41,676 nt of DNA, from the NCBI GenBank assembly GCA_947474395.1, contig CANJID010000038.1, positions 1 through 41,676 on the forward strand. Direction: 5' to 3'. How positions within the stretch are numbered: position 1 is the first letter of the stretch; every line of letters starts with the position of its first letter. The position numbers and the translations under genes were made by a program. This DNA comes from Caulobacterales bacterium (GTDB taxonomy: Bacteria > Pseudomonadota > Alphaproteobacteria > Caulobacterales > Caulobacteraceae). This document shows positions 30,250-37,937 of this stretch, piece by piece. Under the pieces are notes generated by a model. It saw nothing but the letters and a program-made list of their open reading frames with translations. It did not search any database and was not told the origin of the DNA.

Positions 30250-31110
30250 ATGAGGAACACCGGGCGCTTCGGCGCGGCCCTGGGCCTGATCACTCTCTGC
30301 GTTTCCGGCGCGGCTTACGCCGCCGGGAGCACCAGCCTCTACTACGAGCGCACCCTGCTGAGCGTCGCCGGCGAACGCTGCGGACTGTTCACGCCGCAGA
30401 TCGGCGCCGCCCTGCGCGCCGCCAGCCGCCAGGCCCGGGGCGCGGCCCTGCGCGCGGGCTTCGACGCGACGGAACTGCGGGCCACCGAGACCCGCGCGCG
30501 GACCATGGCCCTGGGGGTGTCCTGCAAGTCCAAGGATCTCACCGTCGCCGCAGAGCGGGTGCGGACCGCCTTCGCCGGCTACGCGCACCTGTTCAAGATG
30601 AGCTTCCCAGGGACGGTGTCCTCCTGGCAGGCCGATCGCAGCCTGTCCCAGATCGTGGTCCGCTGGCGCCTGACCCAGAGCGCGAACGGCGTGACCTTCG
30701 GCGTCACCTCCGACAATCCGAACGGCCTGACCGCCGTGACCGCCGCCAAGGCCCTGGGAGCCTCCGGGGCGCGGCTGGTGATGCGAGACCCCACCCTGGC
30801 GCCCTCCCCCTATCTGGACGCCCGCCGGCCGACCCTGGCCGGACGCCAGGCGCCCCGCACCGCCTCGACGGTCTTCCTGGCAAGCGGCCGCGGTCCCGCG
30901 CCGGAGGGGCTGGTCCCCACCGGAACCCTTGGCGCCGCCTTCCGCTTCCCCGCCTCGGCGGCCAATGCCCTGGACGAGCTTGACCCTCGCGAGGCGGTGG
31001 CCCTGGAGCTGATCTATCCCGCGGGTCGCGGAAGTGAGCGGGTGGAGAGCGTGCTGTTCGAGGTGGGCGATTTCGCCGCCGGCCGGGCGTTTCTGGCCGC
31101 GCAACCCTAG
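30250..31110 (+). CDS. Secreted protein of unknown function
   Basis: 286 residues with a Sec signal peptide (cleavage expected after GAAYA, residue 25). The mature part begins GSTSLYYERTLLSVAGERCG. Two cysteines, C44 and one in LGVSCKSKDL, may pair in the periplasm. A central segment has alternating strands (VVRWRLTQSANGVTFGVTSD). No enzyme motif was recognised. It ends ten bases before the convergent DivJ-like kinase gene. Confidence 0.7.
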   Translation: MRNTGRFGAALGLITLCVSGAAYAAGSTSLYYERTLLSVAGERCGLFTPQIGAALRAASRQARGAALRAGFDATELRATETRARTMALGVSCKSKDLTVAAERVRTAFAGYAHLFKMSFPGTVSSWQADRSLSQIVVRWRLTQSANGVTFGVTSDNPNGLTAVTAAKALGASGARLVMRDPTLAPSPYLDARRPTLAGRQAPRTASTVFLASGRGPAPEGLVPTGTLGAAFRFPASAANALDELDPREAVALELIYPAGRGSERVESVLFEVGDFAAGRAFLAAQP

Positions 31111-31119
31111 TTTCAGCGC

Positions 31120-33357
31120 TTAGCTGTTGCGGAAGGGCATGCTCGGAAAGGTCGTCGGGCCGCTCATCACCGGCGCGCGGGCGCCCCGGTCGTCGGCGGG
31201 AGCGGGGGCGGCGGGCTTATCCTCGACCGCCAGCACCGGCATCCGCACCGTCACGGCCGTGCCCTCGCCGAGGGTGCTCTCGATGTTCATCTCGCCGCCG
31301 TGCAGCCCGGCGAAGGCCTTGACCAGGGAGAGGCCAAGTCCCGTCCCCTGCATCCTCGCCTGCGCGTCCCCGGCCTGCTCGAAGGGCTGGCCTAGGCGCT
31401 CCAGATCCTCGCGGGCGATGCCCACGCCGGTGTCGGCGACCACGATCTCCAGGGCGTCCTCGGCGGCACGGGCGGTGACCGTCACCGAGCCCTCGCGGGG
31501 GGTGAACTTCAGGGCGTTGGAGACGAGGTTCAGCACGATCTGCTTGATCGCCCGGCGGTCGGCGTCGACCAGCAGGACATCCTGGGGCAGGACCCCCCGC
31601 AGCTGCACGCCTGCATCGTCGGCCTGGAGCCGCAGCAGGCGCAGGGCCGCGGTCATGGCCTCGCGCACATCGAACACCTCGCGGCGCAGGTCGTAGCGCT
31701 CGGCCTCGATCTTCGACATGTCGAGGATGTCGTTGATCAGGTCCATCAGGTGCCCGCCGGACTCGTGGATCAGCTCGGCGTACTCCCCGTACTTGGGGGT
31801 CAGCTCTCCGAACATGCGCGCGCGCATGATGTCGGAGAAGCCCATGATGGCGTTCAGCGGCGTGCGCAGCTCGTGGCTCATATTGGCGAGGAAGCGGGCG
31901 CGGGCGCGGGCCACGGCCTCCGCACGCTCGCGGGCGCCATTGGCCTCGGTGAGGTCGGTCCGGGCCTTGGAAAGCTCCGCCTTGGCCTGGGCGAGGTCCT
32001 TTTCCAGCCCCTCGGTGGCGGGAGCGGCGACGGGTTGGGCCTGCGCCCGGGACTGGGCAAGGGCGAGGGCGGCCTGCAAGCCAGCCTCCCGCGCCGAGAA
32101 GGCGTGGGCGGCGGCCGAACCTTCCGTGTCCTCGCGGATCGCAGCGACCAGGCGGCCGTCGTTGGTGCGGCGAAGGCTGGCGGCGACCCGGCGGCCGGGC
32201 GCCTCGCGCAAGGCGAAGGCGACGCCGGCATGGCCGGTCTCCAGGGCGGTCTTGAGGGCCTCGACCACTGCGGGCTCGTCCTCGGCGACGGCGAGCTGCA
32301 CCAGGCCGGCGCGGCCAAGGCCCGCGGGCGTGATCCCCTCGGGCGGGCGACCGTAGACCGACAGGGGCGTGACCCGGCCGTCGGGCTCCAGGAGGGCGAT
32401 GAGGTCGGGATGGGCCCGCAGCAAGGTCTCGAGCTGGGCCCGGCCGGCCCACAGCTCCGCGCCGCGGCTGGCGGCGGGGGCGGCGGTCTCGTTGAAGACG
32501 ACGATCAGGCTCTTCTCGCCGGTGCGCCGCAGCTTGAGTCCGAAGCGACGGGCGGGCGCGGCCGCAGGGCTGAAGGCGCCGTCCCCTGAACCATGGTCGA
32601 GGGCGTCGGAGAGGGCGGCGGTCAGGCTGGAACGGTCGGACGGCTCGGCGGCCTGGATCAGGCCGTCGTCGAGCCAGTCGAAGGGCAGGCCCTCCAGGGG
32701 GGGGCCGTGCTGGGCGATCACATGGCCCTCGCGGTCCACCACCGCGGCGGACAGGGGTAGGTCGGCCAGGACCGCGGAGGCGGCGCTGTGGTCCGCCTCC
32801 AGGCGCCTGTGCTCGACCCGGGCGCGGCCGAGGGTCAGCATCAGGGCGCCCGCACCGCCGGCCGCGGTGCTCGCCAGGGCCAGGGACCCGAGCCAGACCG
32901 CCATGATCCCGGCCGGAGGCTCCTGGGCGAGGCCGGAGGACTGGGCGAAGCTCGCCCCCGCCACGGCCAGGAGGGCTGCGGCCACGCCTTCGAAGGCGAA
33001 GCCCATGGGCAGGGCCGCCAGCAGCGGACTGAGGCACCAGACCCCGAGCGGGCCGGAGATGCCCCCCGTGAGAGAGGCGGCGACGGCGGCGCAAACCATC
33101 CAGGGCAGCAGCAGCACCCGGCGCCAGCCGCCCTTGAGCCGCCAGACGAAGCCGATCAGTCCCGGAAGGGCGCCGATAGCGAGGGCGATGACGGAAAGGG
33201 TCGACACCTGTCCCAGAACGAGAAGCAGGATTCCGGCGCAGACGCCGACGCCCAGGCCCCAGCCGGCATGCCAAAGCACCGGCGCCGAGGCGGGGGCCTC
33301 GGCCGGCCGCGCAGGCGCCTGCGCGTCTTCGGGCGGGAGGTCAGGCGAACTGTCCAC
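31120..33357 (-). CDS. Membrane histidine kinase, DivJ-like
   Basis: 745 residues. The N-terminal 190 hold about six hydrophobic segments, then two PAS-like regions (LADLPLSAAVVDREGHVIAQ; LLRAHPDLIALLEPDGRVTP), a coiled coil and the kinase core. The H-box is FLANMSHELRTPLNAIMGFS with phospho-acceptor H495, followed by KYGEYAELIHESGGHLMDLI. HATPase has an N box LNLVSNAL (609-616), DTGVGIA (642-648) and GTGLGLSL. This core and the membrane N-terminus are like DivJ, the Caulobacter kinase of DivK and PleD; PleC is the other candidate, but the H-box neighbourhood reads as DivJ to me. The identification is from remembered similarity. Confidence 0.75.
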   Translation of the reverse strand: MDSSPDLPPEDAQAPARPAEAPASAPVLWHAGWGLGVGVCAGILLLVLGQVSTLSVIALAIGALPGLIGFVWRLKGGWRRVLLLPWMVCAAVAASLTGGISGPLGVWCLSPLLAALPMGFAFEGVAAALLAVAGASFAQSSGLAQEPPAGIMAVWLGSLALASTAAGGAGALMLTLGRARVEHRRLEADHSAASAVLADLPLSAAVVDREGHVIAQHGPPLEGLPFDWLDDGLIQAAEPSDRSSLTAALSDALDHGSGDGAFSPAAAPARRFGLKLRRTGEKSLIVVFNETAAPAASRGAELWAGRAQLETLLRAHPDLIALLEPDGRVTPLSVYGRPPEGITPAGLGRAGLVQLAVAEDEPAVVEALKTALETGHAGVAFALREAPGRRVAASLRRTNDGRLVAAIREDTEGSAAAHAFSAREAGLQAALALAQSRAQAQPVAAPATEGLEKDLAQAKAELSKARTDLTEANGARERAEAVARARARFLANMSHELRTPLNAIMGFSDIMRARMFGELTPKYGEYAELIHESGGHLMDLINDILDMSKIEAERYDLRREVFDVREAMTAALRLLRLQADDAGVQLRGVLPQDVLLVDADRRAIKQIVLNLVSNALKFTPREGSVTVTARAAEDALEIVVADTGVGIAREDLERLGQPFEQAGDAQARMQGTGLGLSLVKAFAGLHGGEMNIESTLGEGTAVTVRMPVLAVEDKPAAPAPADDRGARAPVMSGPTTFPSMPFRNS

Positions 33358-33388
33358 TAGGCGCTGCTTCCCGAAAGGGCGATCGAAA

Positions 33389-33413
33389 CCCTATGCGATC
33401 CGGGGGCATAGGG
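33389..33413. other. Inverted repeat between the divergent kinase genes
   Basis: CCCTATGC-9-GCATAGGG, perfect 8-bp arms, 32-56 bp upstream of the DivJ-like start. It could be an operator or a leader hairpin; the 184-bp gap shows nothing else clear. Confidence 0.4.
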
Positions 33414-33541
33414 GCGAGCAGGCACAATCAGCGCGCGATCAGGTCGCAGGCGACCCCATCGCGGCCTGGGCGCGCAGAAACTGAATCGTAAGCCCGACGT
33501 GCGCATGGTGCCGATGAAGCAAGAAGGGCGCCAGAAGGCCC

Positions 33542-34348
33542 ATGCCCGCTACCGCTTACTCGACCGCCGTCGCCAACGACGCCCCCGCCGCTGCGGCCGC
33601 CCGCGCCGACGGCGCCTTCCGCAAGCTCGCCATGGACGAGAGCAAGCGCTCTTTCCTGCGCATGGTGAGCCATGAGCTGCGCACGCCGCTCAACTCAATC
33701 ATCGGCTTTTCCGAGATCATCAGCCGCGAGCTCTACGGCCCGGTCTCCGAACCGCGCTACCGCGAGCACGCTGAGATCATCCGCGATTCCGGGTTGAAGC
33801 TCCTGCGCCTGGTCAACCAGATCATGGAGATCATCCGGCTGGAGGGCGGCGCCGCCGACCTGCACCTGCATCCCGAGGCGGTCGAGACCGCCGTCGAGGA
33901 AGTGTTCAAGGCCCTGCGTCCGGAAGCCGGCGGGCGGGGCGTGACCCTGCGCTTCGAGGCCGACGGCCCCTTCATGGTGCTGGCCGACGGCCGCGCCCTC
34001 GAAACCGTCCTGACCAACCTCCTGCACAACGCCATCGCCTTCTCGCCGGACGGCGGCGAGGTGAAGGTCTCCTGCCACGCCCGCGGCGAGGCCGTGATCA
34101 TCGACGTCCAGGACCAGGGCGAGGGCGTGCCCCAGGAAGACATCCCTCGCCTGCTTCGCCCCTTCGAGCAGGGAGAGAACGCCCTGACCCGCCGCAGCGA
34201 GGGCGCGGGCCTCGGCCTGCCGATCGTGCGGCTGCTGTGCGACGCCATGGGGGGCGGCCTGCGGCTTCGCAGCCAACCCGGCGAAGGCCTCACCGCCAGC
34301 GTGCGACTGCCGGTCGCCGTCCCGGTGGAGCTTCCCCGAACCGCTTGA
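33542..34348 (+). CDS. Soluble sensor-less histidine kinase
   Basis: 268 residues with only a HisKA and HATPase core and a 30-residue Ala-rich N-terminus; no membrane or PAS domain. The H-box FLRMVSHELRTPLNSIIGFS has acceptor H44, followed by YREHAEIIRDSGLKLLRLVN. The N box is LTNLLHNAIAFSPDGGEV, then DQGEGVP and EGAGLGLPIVRLL. An input must come from a partner or from small-molecule binding to the core. It is divergent from the DivJ-like gene and lies 32 bases before sufE. It could also act as a phosphotransferase or phosphatase partner of another kinase. Confidence 0.88.
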   Translation: MPATAYSTAVANDAPAAAAARADGAFRKLAMDESKRSFLRMVSHELRTPLNSIIGFSEIISRELYGPVSEPRYREHAEIIRDSGLKLLRLVNQIMEIIRLEGGAADLHLHPEAVETAVEEVFKALRPEAGGRGVTLRFEADGPFMVLADGRALETVLTNLLHNAIAFSPDGGEVKVSCHARGEAVIIDVQDQGEGVPQEDIPRLLRPFEQGENALTRRSEGAGLGLPIVRLLCDAMGGGLRLRSQPGEGLTASVRLPVAVPVELPRTA

Positions 34349-34380
34349 GTCGGAAAGCCTGGGCTCTTAAGTCGGGGTCC

Positions 34381-34809
34381 ATGTCCGCCATCGACGCCGA
34401 GCTTTCCGAGCTGATCGACGAATTCGAACTCCTGGGGGACTGGGAGGAGCGGATTCGGCATGTGATCGATCTGGGCAAGAGTCTCGATCCGCTGACCGAC
34501 GCAGAGCGTTCTGATCTGAACAAGGTGCGCGGCTGCGCGAGTCAGGTGTGGCTGGTCACAGGCCGGTCGCCCGATGGCGCGCTGACCTTCCGCGGCGATT
34601 CCGACGCCTACATCGTTCGGGGCCTGATAGCCCTGCTGCTGCGCTTTTATTCCAACCGACAGCCGGATGAGATTTTGGCTTTCGACGCCAAGGGGGGAAT
34701 GACCAGGCTTGGCCTCGAAGGCGCCCTGACCATGCAGCGCTCCAATGGTCTGTTTTCCATGGTCGAACGCATCCGCCGCGACGCCCGCGAGGCGACGGCT
34801 GCGGCCTGA
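34381..34809 (+). CDS. SufE-type cysteine desulfuration protein
   Basis: 142 residues. SufE accepts persulfide sulfur from SufS and passes it to the SufBCD scaffold. The acceptor is C52 in KVRGCASQVW, at the same place as the E. coli cysteine, within DLNKVRGCASQ; IVRGLIALLLRFYSNRQPDE is the family helix. The suf operon itself is not in the window, as is common for sufE in alphaproteobacteria. Follows the soluble kinase by 32 bases. Confidence 0.92.
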   Translation: MSAIDAELSELIDEFELLGDWEERIRHVIDLGKSLDPLTDAERSDLNKVRGCASQVWLVTGRSPDGALTFRGDSDAYIVRGLIALLLRFYSNRQPDEILAFDAKGGMTRLGLEGALTMQRSNGLFSMVERIRRDAREATAAA

Positions 34810-34828
34810 CTGAGAGGGTTGGCGACCT

Positions 34829-34879
34829 AGAGCGCGTTAGGCGAAAGCGTAAGCGGTTTCGCCGCTCAAGCGCGCTCTA
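34829..34879. repeat. Palindromic intergenic element
   Basis: Outer arms AGAGCGCG / CGCGCTCT and perfect inner arms GGCGAAA / TTTCGCC around a 10-bp loop. AGAGCGC-type palindromes are scattered in many alphaproteobacterial intergenic regions. It follows sufE and may end its transcript. Confidence 0.6.
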
Positions 34880-34908
34880 AATGGCTGGAATTAGAACCTT
34901 TTTACACG

Positions 34909-34932
34909 GGTCAGATGATTCCATCTGACCCT
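34909..34932. repeat. Perfect hairpin GGGTCAGATG-4-CATCTGACCC
   Basis: Ten-bp perfect stem between the convergent sufE and PAS_5 genes. It sits inside a wider imperfect repeat (TAGAACCTTTTTA on the left, TAAAAGGCTCTA on the right). No proper T-tract follows on either side, so it is more likely a dispersed repeat than a classical terminator. Confidence 0.6.
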
Positions 34933-34940
34933 AAAAGGCT

Positions 34941-35432
34941 CTAGGCCGCGCGGATGCCGCTGAAGAGTTCGGCGGCGCCGAGGCCGATGGGGGCGTCGTA
35001 GCCGAGGATCATGTCGACGCGCTCGCCGTCTGTGGCGAGGGGCAGGCGGATCCAGAAGATCGACATGTGCGCCGCGCCGCGCCAGGCCATGGAGTGGATC
35101 CCCACCGACGGCCGGGCTTCCTCCACCACCTTGTCGAGTTCGCAGCGCCAGTAGGCGGCGGCCTCGTCGTTGTAGACGTCCTGCAGCCGCTTGCCGGTGA
35201 TCTCGCGGCCGTAGACGCCGTAGAGCCCTGTGCCCGCCAGGCGCAGGCGGTAGTCGCGGGGTTCGTCCCGCACGTCGATCAGGCTGACCGTCGGCAGGTG
35301 GCGCTTGAACTGGCAGGGATCGAGGTGGGCGCGGGCGGGGAGGCGCCCCGCCTCCCGGCAGGACGACCAATAGGCGAACAGTTCCTCATGGAACCTCACC
35401 GCCGAAGCCGGCGCCGCCAATTGCGGCATCAT
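34941..35432 (-). CDS. PAS_5-type single-domain PAS protein
   Basis: 163 residues from ATG 35432, one of two adjacent ATGs, with GGGGGGA upstream. The whole protein is one PAS_5-like domain: ELFAYWSSCREAGRLPARAH, HLPTVSLIDVRDEPRDYRLR and LAGTGLYGVYGREITGKRLQ, then AAAYWRCELDKVVEEARPSV. In Caulobacter the single-PAS protein MopJ, which links metabolic state to motility and cell cycle, is of this general build; identity with MopJ is a guess. The upstream region carries a CtrA-like box at 35469-35483, with its nearest base 37 bp from the start codon. Confidence 0.78.
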   Translation of the reverse strand: MMPQLAAPASAVRFHEELFAYWSSCREAGRLPARAHLDPCQFKRHLPTVSLIDVRDEPRDYRLRLAGTGLYGVYGREITGKRLQDVYNDEAAAYWRCELDKVVEEARPSVGIHSMAWRGAAHMSIFWIRLPLATDGERVDMILGYDAPIGLGAAELFSGIRAA

Positions 35433-35468
35433 CTTGGGATTCCCCCCGAAGCCTCTGGAATCTCGAGG

Positions 35469-35483
35469 ATAACCATCTCTTAA
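35469..35483 (-). promoter_or_regulatory. CtrA-like box upstream of the PAS_5 gene
   Basis: On the minus strand TTAA-GAGATGG-TTAT, which matches the CtrA consensus TTAA-N7-TTAA in 7 of 8 fixed positions with exact spacing. It is the best such site found by eye in the window. Confidence 0.45.
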
Positions 35484-35598
35484 TTCGCGAATCGGCTCAA
35501 GAGTCCTGATTCGCGCTTCGAGCGATTTTTCGGCAAAAACCCGCGACAAATCGCCCGCCGGCTGTACCGGCGGGCGCTGCACGCTTCAGTTGTCGAAC

Positions 35599-36003
35599 TT
35601 AGCGCTTCCGGCCGCCCTGTCCGAGGCCCATCTGTTTGGCAAGATCCGAGCGGGCGCGGGCATAGTTCGGCGCCACCATCGGATAGTCCTTACCCAGGCC
35701 CCACTTGGCTCGATAGTCTTCGGGACTCATGTCGTACTTGGTGCGCAGGTGCCGCTTGAGCGACTTGAACTTGCGGCCGTCTTCCAGGCAGATCAGGAAG
35801 TCGGGGGTGATCGACTTCTTGACCGGCACCGCGGGCTCCTTCGGAGCCGCCAGCGCCGCGTCCGCTCCGGACGCGAGCCCGCCCAGGGTCCGGTGCACAT
35901 TCTGGATTAGAGACGGCAGGTCCGTCACCGCCACTGAATTGGCCGCGACATAGGCCGCGACGATATCGGTGGTCATCTCGATCAGTTCGGGCTTTTCGTC
36001 CAT
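35599..36003 (-). CDS. MucR/Ros family transcriptional regulator
   Basis: 134 residues from ATG 36003 (MDEKPELIEMTTDIVAAYVA). The C-terminal half is the Ros/MucR DNA-binding domain: DFLICLEDGRKFKSLKRHLR, YDMSPEDYRAKWGLGKDYPM and VAPNYARARSDLAKQMGLG. The zinc-finger position that is Cys in Ros proper is D75 here (C72-x2-D75, H85), as in some MucR homologues. MucR proteins repress virulence, surface and cell-cycle genes in alphaproteobacteria; in Caulobacter MucR1/2 act with SciP and CtrA. Usually autoregulated through AT-rich sites; the 172-bp upstream gap is comparatively AT-rich. Confidence 0.93.
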   Translation of the reverse strand: MDEKPELIEMTTDIVAAYVAANSVAVTDLPSLIQNVHRTLGGLASGADAALAAPKEPAVPVKKSITPDFLICLEDGRKFKSLKRHLRTKYDMSPEDYRAKWGLGKDYPMVAPNYARARSDLAKQMGLGQGGRKR

Positions 36004-36175
36004 GTTTTGCTTATCCGTGGCCGCGCGCGAGGCGTCGATTAGCGTTTCCGAGGTTCGCCTGATGCGCGAGTGCATACAGAGCTTTATCCGTACCGACAAC
36101 TGCGGTCCGCGATCATTTCGTTATTCATGGACGGTAGGGCTAACAAACCGCAGCGTGCGTTTACACTGATAAGGA

Positions 36176-37375
36176 TTAGCCGCCGAAGTCGTTGGCCAGG
36201 GCCAGCATCGCGGCCCGTTGCGGCGGCGAGTATTCGTCCAGGTCTTCCTCGTCGCCCTTGCGGATGGCGTTCATGAGGGCAGGCGTCATGGCCGAGGACA
36301 GGGCCCAGTTCCAGTACCGCAGAACCGTCTGGGCGCGATCGACCGCCATCATGTCGTAGATGCGAAGGGTGCGCTCCAGGGCCGGCGCCATCTCGCCGGC
36401 GGAGTCGGTCTCCGGGCGGCGCATGCTCCGCCACAGGGCCTTGATCGCCGAGCGGGGCAGGCCGGTCGCCTTGCACATCACCGCGATCGGCTCCCCGGTA
36501 GGATCGGCCAGGAGCTTGGCCCCGGTCATGGGCTTGAGGCCGGCGAGGTAGGCGATCTCGGTGGCCAGGTCCCGCGTCATCCCCGCCTCGGCCGCGTTGA
36601 TCGCGTCGTCCAGGCTGCCGAACGGGCTCTTGGCGATCGCCGCCCGGTTGCGCTGCCGGCGCTCGATGAACTGCAGGGCCTTGCGGACCAGCGGGTCCTT
36701 CCAGCCCTCCTCGGAGGCCAGCGGGAAGACATCGCCGGCGGCCTCCTGCAGCACTTCGCGCGAGACGGCGAAGCGCGAGAGGATCAGGCGGCGGCAGTCG
36801 GCGTCCGACCACCAGAACATCACATAGGCCTGGCTGGGCCGCAGCTCATGACGGCGGAGCAGGCCGGCGATATAGGCGTGGTTCTCCCGGGAGGCGGCGA
36901 CGACCATTTCCAGGGTCGCCTGGGACATCTTCGCGTTCTCGTTGCGCAGCAGGAGCTCGATGACGGGCGGCTCGGCGGATTCGACCAGGGCCTCGGCCAC
37001 CACCTCGCTGAGATGGCGCCGGCGCGCGACCATCAGCCGGTGCTCCATGGTGGCGTCGCGGACGCAGCCCACCAGGTCCAGGTCGCTGATCGAGGTGCCG
37101 TCCTCCAGCAGGGGGCCGGCGATCGCGATCTCGTCGCGGAGCAGCAGGCGTAGCAAGGGTGCGGGGATTTCGGTCAGGTTGGCGAGGCGCTTGGACACCC
37201 GGGCCCGCTCGCTGGGGGTCGCTTCACGCAGGATCTCGATCAGAAGGTCGCCGATCATCGCCCGCTCGAAGGCGTTGACCCGGCTGGAGGGCAGGCTGAC
37301 GACGTCGGCCAGACGCTTGAGCAGCGGCGCGTCGCCTTTCAGCGGCTCATCTAGGGTCAGGGCGGGCTCTGCCAT
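36176..37375 (-). CDS. DUF2336 family protein (second copy)
   Basis: 399 residues, all helical, related to the protein at 25140-26228 in overall layout. Shared-type blocks are SERARVSKRLANLTEIPAPL, ISDLDLVGCVRDATMEHRLM, PVIELLLRNENAKMSQATLE and a C-terminal IYDMMAVDRAQTVLRYWNWA. Compared with the first copy it has a longer N-terminus and an acidic end (GDEEDLDEYSP). No signal peptide. Function unknown; its place beside MucR and the PAS_5 protein suggests a regulatory role, which is inference only. Confidence 0.85.
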   Translation of the reverse strand: MAEPALTLDEPLKGDAPLLKRLADVVSLPSSRVNAFERAMIGDLLIEILREATPSERARVSKRLANLTEIPAPLLRLLLRDEIAIAGPLLEDGTSISDLDLVGCVRDATMEHRLMVARRRHLSEVVAEALVESAEPPVIELLLRNENAKMSQATLEMVVAASRENHAYIAGLLRRHELRPSQAYVMFWWSDADCRRLILSRFAVSREVLQEAAGDVFPLASEEGWKDPLVRKALQFIERRQRNRAAIAKSPFGSLDDAINAAEAGMTRDLATEIAYLAGLKPMTGAKLLADPTGEPIAVMCKATGLPRSAIKALWRSMRRPETDSAGEMAPALERTLRIYDMMAVDRAQTVLRYWNWALSSAMTPALMNAIRKGDEEDLDEYSPPQRAAMLALANDFGG

Positions 37376-37420
37376 GGCCCCCTACTAAGCCGTCCAAGCG
37401 GTTAATCCCGCGTGAGGATT

Positions 37421-37609
37421 TCAGGTGGAAGGGGGCGGCTCGAAACGCCGCACCAAGCGCTCGTCCTGCCAGATCTCCACCGTGCTCGAACCCCAGTCCA
37501 TCTGCTGCAGCCGCTCGATGGCATGTGCATCGCTGTCGCATTCCAGCGCGTGGGAGTGGCGGACCTGATCCTCGGCATCCAGGAAATAGACCTGGTAAGT
37601 GAGCGGCAT
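37421..37609 (-). CDS. Small protein of unknown function
   Basis: 62 residues (MPLTYQVYFLDAEDQVRHSH...). The ATG at 37609 is preceded by AGGGGAGA at good distance. The pattern strand, loop, helix (DSDAHAIERLQQMDW), strand (STVEIWQDERLVRRF) suggests a small alpha/beta protein. Third-position bias matches real genes of the window. Family not recognised. Confidence 0.65.
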   Translation of the reverse strand: MPLTYQVYFLDAEDQVRHSHALECDSDAHAIERLQQMDWGSSTVEIWQDERLVRRFEPPPST

Positions 37610-37841
37610 GCCGCCGTCTCCCCTGCGGTGCGGTATCGACCGCCTGTCTAGCCGATGGCCGCTTGGGGCTCGACTCCGAATTCACCGAATATCGTTTTGG
37701 ATTTCCGACCGATTACTTTTTCAGCGGCGCCCGTCCAGCGGATTACCTGAAGATACTTTTCCGATTGGTCGGCCTCCGCCGATCCAGCGCCCCCGCCGAC
37801 CAGCTTGACCCGCCCTCCCGCCGTTCTTAAACACCCCCCTT

Positions 37842-37882
37842 GGCGGGCGGGAGGTGGAGGACATCTCCGCGCCCGCCTTTTT
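37842..37882 (+). terminator. Attenuator-like terminator in the carA leader
   Basis: GGCGGGCG / CGCCCGCC with an inner GGAG-5-CTCC and then TTTTT, ending 55 bases before the carA start. The nearest plus-strand gene upstream is sufE, 3 kb away, so it has no obvious gene to terminate other than carA itself. TTGACC (37805-37810), 17 bp, TAAACA is a possible promoter just upstream. Confidence 0.5.
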
Positions 37883-37937
37883 GCGACTATATGAAACCCG
37901 TCCACGCTCGATTCCCTGGACCTAAGGAGGCGCGCCC

